Translations under genes and position numbers: made by a program
Shown: positions 30,001 to 30,042 of the stretch, piece after piece
Numbering within the stretch: position 1 is the stretch's first letter
How the letters are laid out: every line of letters begins with the position of its first letter
Assembly: GCA_964471155.1 (NCBI GenBank)
Contig: CAYYFX010000044.1
Location: 1-30,042 of the forward strand
Source of the DNA: CAYYFX01 sp964471155
Lineage (GTDB): Bacteria; ARS69
Length of the DNA: 30,042 bases
Reading direction: 5' to 3'
Notes under the pieces: generated by a model
What the model saw: the letters and a program-made list of their open reading frames with translations, nothing else
Told to the model about the DNA's origin: nothing
Database searches by the model: none

Positions 30001-30042
30001 AGATCACGTAGACGTAGGAGTATCCGAAGTCCGTGAGCCCGC
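27032..30042 (-). CDS. cusA: CusA/CzcA-family heavy-metal RND efflux pump (N-terminus outside window)
   Basis: About 1000 residues are visible. The frame runs through the right edge (GYSYVYVIFEDGTDPYWARSR), so perhaps 70-80 N-terminal residues are missing. It is the inner-membrane proton-driven component of a tripartite metal exporter. Hydrophobic segments fit two sets of RND helices, with SIGVLVDGAIVEVENAYN at the CusA position rather than the CzcA DFGxxxDGA motif. TMPIKARIDMLTTGVRTPVGIKV matches CusA around Met573, and VVSGPAMIRDED matches Met672. The residue at the Met623 position (RHGLSVDD) is Leu. These alignments are from memory. Monovalent Cu/Ag export is the best guess. The C-terminus is complete. 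The outer-membrane and adaptor genes would lie upstream, beyond the window. Confidence 0.93.
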   Translation of the reverse strand, partial: GLTDFGYSYVYVIFEDGTDPYWARSRVLEYLSKIQPRLPEGVRTELGPDATGVGWVFQYALVDDSGTHSLDELRSYQDWTLRYAVQSVPGVAEVASIGGFVRQYQVTVDPNRLAAYGVPLARVVQAVREANDEVGGRLLEWGGTEYMVRGRGYVRSIADLEAAVLGAGANGVPVLLRDVARVEIGPDIRRGIADLDGRGDHVGGIVVMRHGENALNVIERVKAKLHDLEPSLPEGVRIVTTYDRADLIERAIHTLRHELTIEMIIVSLVILLFLWHVPSAIVPILTIPVSVLLAFIPLHHFGVTVNIMSLAGIAISIGVLVDGAIVEVENAYNKLHEWEAGGRKGDYHAVRLQAMQEVGPAVFFSLLVVAVSFLPVFVLVDQEGRLFKPLAWSKTLTMALAAVLAATLDPALRMMFTRMDPFRFRPAFLARAASGLFVGTYHAEEKHPISRALFRVYEPACRFVLRRPKTVIAAAAALVAVSVPAYFRLGTEFMPPLNEGTILYMPTTLPGISVAQARELMETQDRVLASFPEVERVFGKAGRADTATDPAPLSMMETTVVLRPPSEWRGKERWYSGWAPEWIRGFLRPIWPDRISWQELVDEMDRALRIPGVTNAWTMPIKARIDMLTTGVRTPVGIKVLGDDLAEIERIGARLEALLAGIDGTRSVFAERVTGGYFLDIVPDRERLARHGLSVDDLHAVILAAIGGENVGTVLEGRARYPINVRYPRELRDDPERLGRVLVPAPSGAQVPLAQLATLEVVSGPAMIRDEDGFLAGYVYVDIADRDVGGWVEEAKGVVRSGLAVPPGVVLQWSGQYENMMRVNERLKLVVPITLLLIFLLLYANTRSFFKTSVVLLAVPFSAIGAVWLFHLLDYNVSIAAWVGMIALLGLDAETGVFMLLFLDLSYDRARREGRLRSVAELDEAIVHGAVKRVRPKMMTVAAAFLGLLPILWSTSAGADVMKRIAAPMIGGLATSFLLELLVYPAIYKVWKRRTELKGLPS

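Noticed and set aside
1..30042. CRISPR array, prophage or integrative element
   Set aside because: No regularly spaced direct repeats, no integrase, transposase or phage structural genes. The tRNA-Val remnant lacks an adjacent integrase and preserves the 5' rather than the 3' part of the tRNA.

Overview
The window is very GC-rich bacterial chromosome, with codon third positions almost all G or C. Two exported proteins (15234-16817 and 19077-20852) end in a FlgD/T9SS-like Ig fold. A third (2-799) is a beta-helix protein with a short W-G-x-V-K-x-x-x-R-like tail. Together with the high GC and the uncultivated-lineage feel of the proteins, this suggests an FCB-group or related candidate phylum such as Candidatus Eisenbacteria. 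That placement is inference from protein style; no rRNA is present.

Layout. (1) 1-1070: the 3' end of a beta-helix surface protein, tRNA-Val(TAC) on the minus strand, and a decayed second tRNA-Val. (2) 1071-6599, all minus: an RsbW-like kinase, an RsbU-like phosphatase with a membrane sensor, ruvX and mltG, chained by 4-base GTGA stop/start overlaps. larE and a tiny two-helix membrane protein follow from their own promoter. (3) 6836-14670, all minus: tdk, yggS, yggT, divIVA, a purine nucleoside phosphorylase gene, ileS, lspA and an rluD-type gene, read from a good promoter at 14734-14762. This closely resembles the ylmE-ylmG-divIVA-ileS-lspA-ylyB division/growth cluster of Firmicutes, with a phosphorylase inserted. 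(4) 14772-16817, minus: a thioesterase and a secreted glycosidase-like protein. (5) 17342-20852: a radical SAM gene (+) converging on a secreted seven-repeat FG-GAP/ASPIC protein (-). (6) 20853-24705: a control region dense in palindromes, a DNA-binding regulator of unusual architecture (HTH, periplasmic-binding-like middle, C-terminal zinc ribbon), and a REC-PAS histidine kinase. (7) 24712-30042, minus: a PAS-PAS histidine kinase that converges on its close paralogue, then the end of a copper/silver RND efflux operon (cusA-type gene and a cupredoxin protein).

How they work together. The region-2 kinase/phosphatase pair forms the core of a partner-switching stress pathway. Region 3 couples precursor salvage, isoleucyl-tRNA supply, lipoprotein maturation, rRNA modification and polar growth. 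Its isoleucyl-tRNA synthetase has a swapped class I signature (GVHH instead of HxGH), and its nucleoside phosphorylase has Asp where the base-specifying Asn is expected. The least explained material is the regulator at 21293-22840 with its palindromic upstream region, and the foldable leader before the radical SAM gene.
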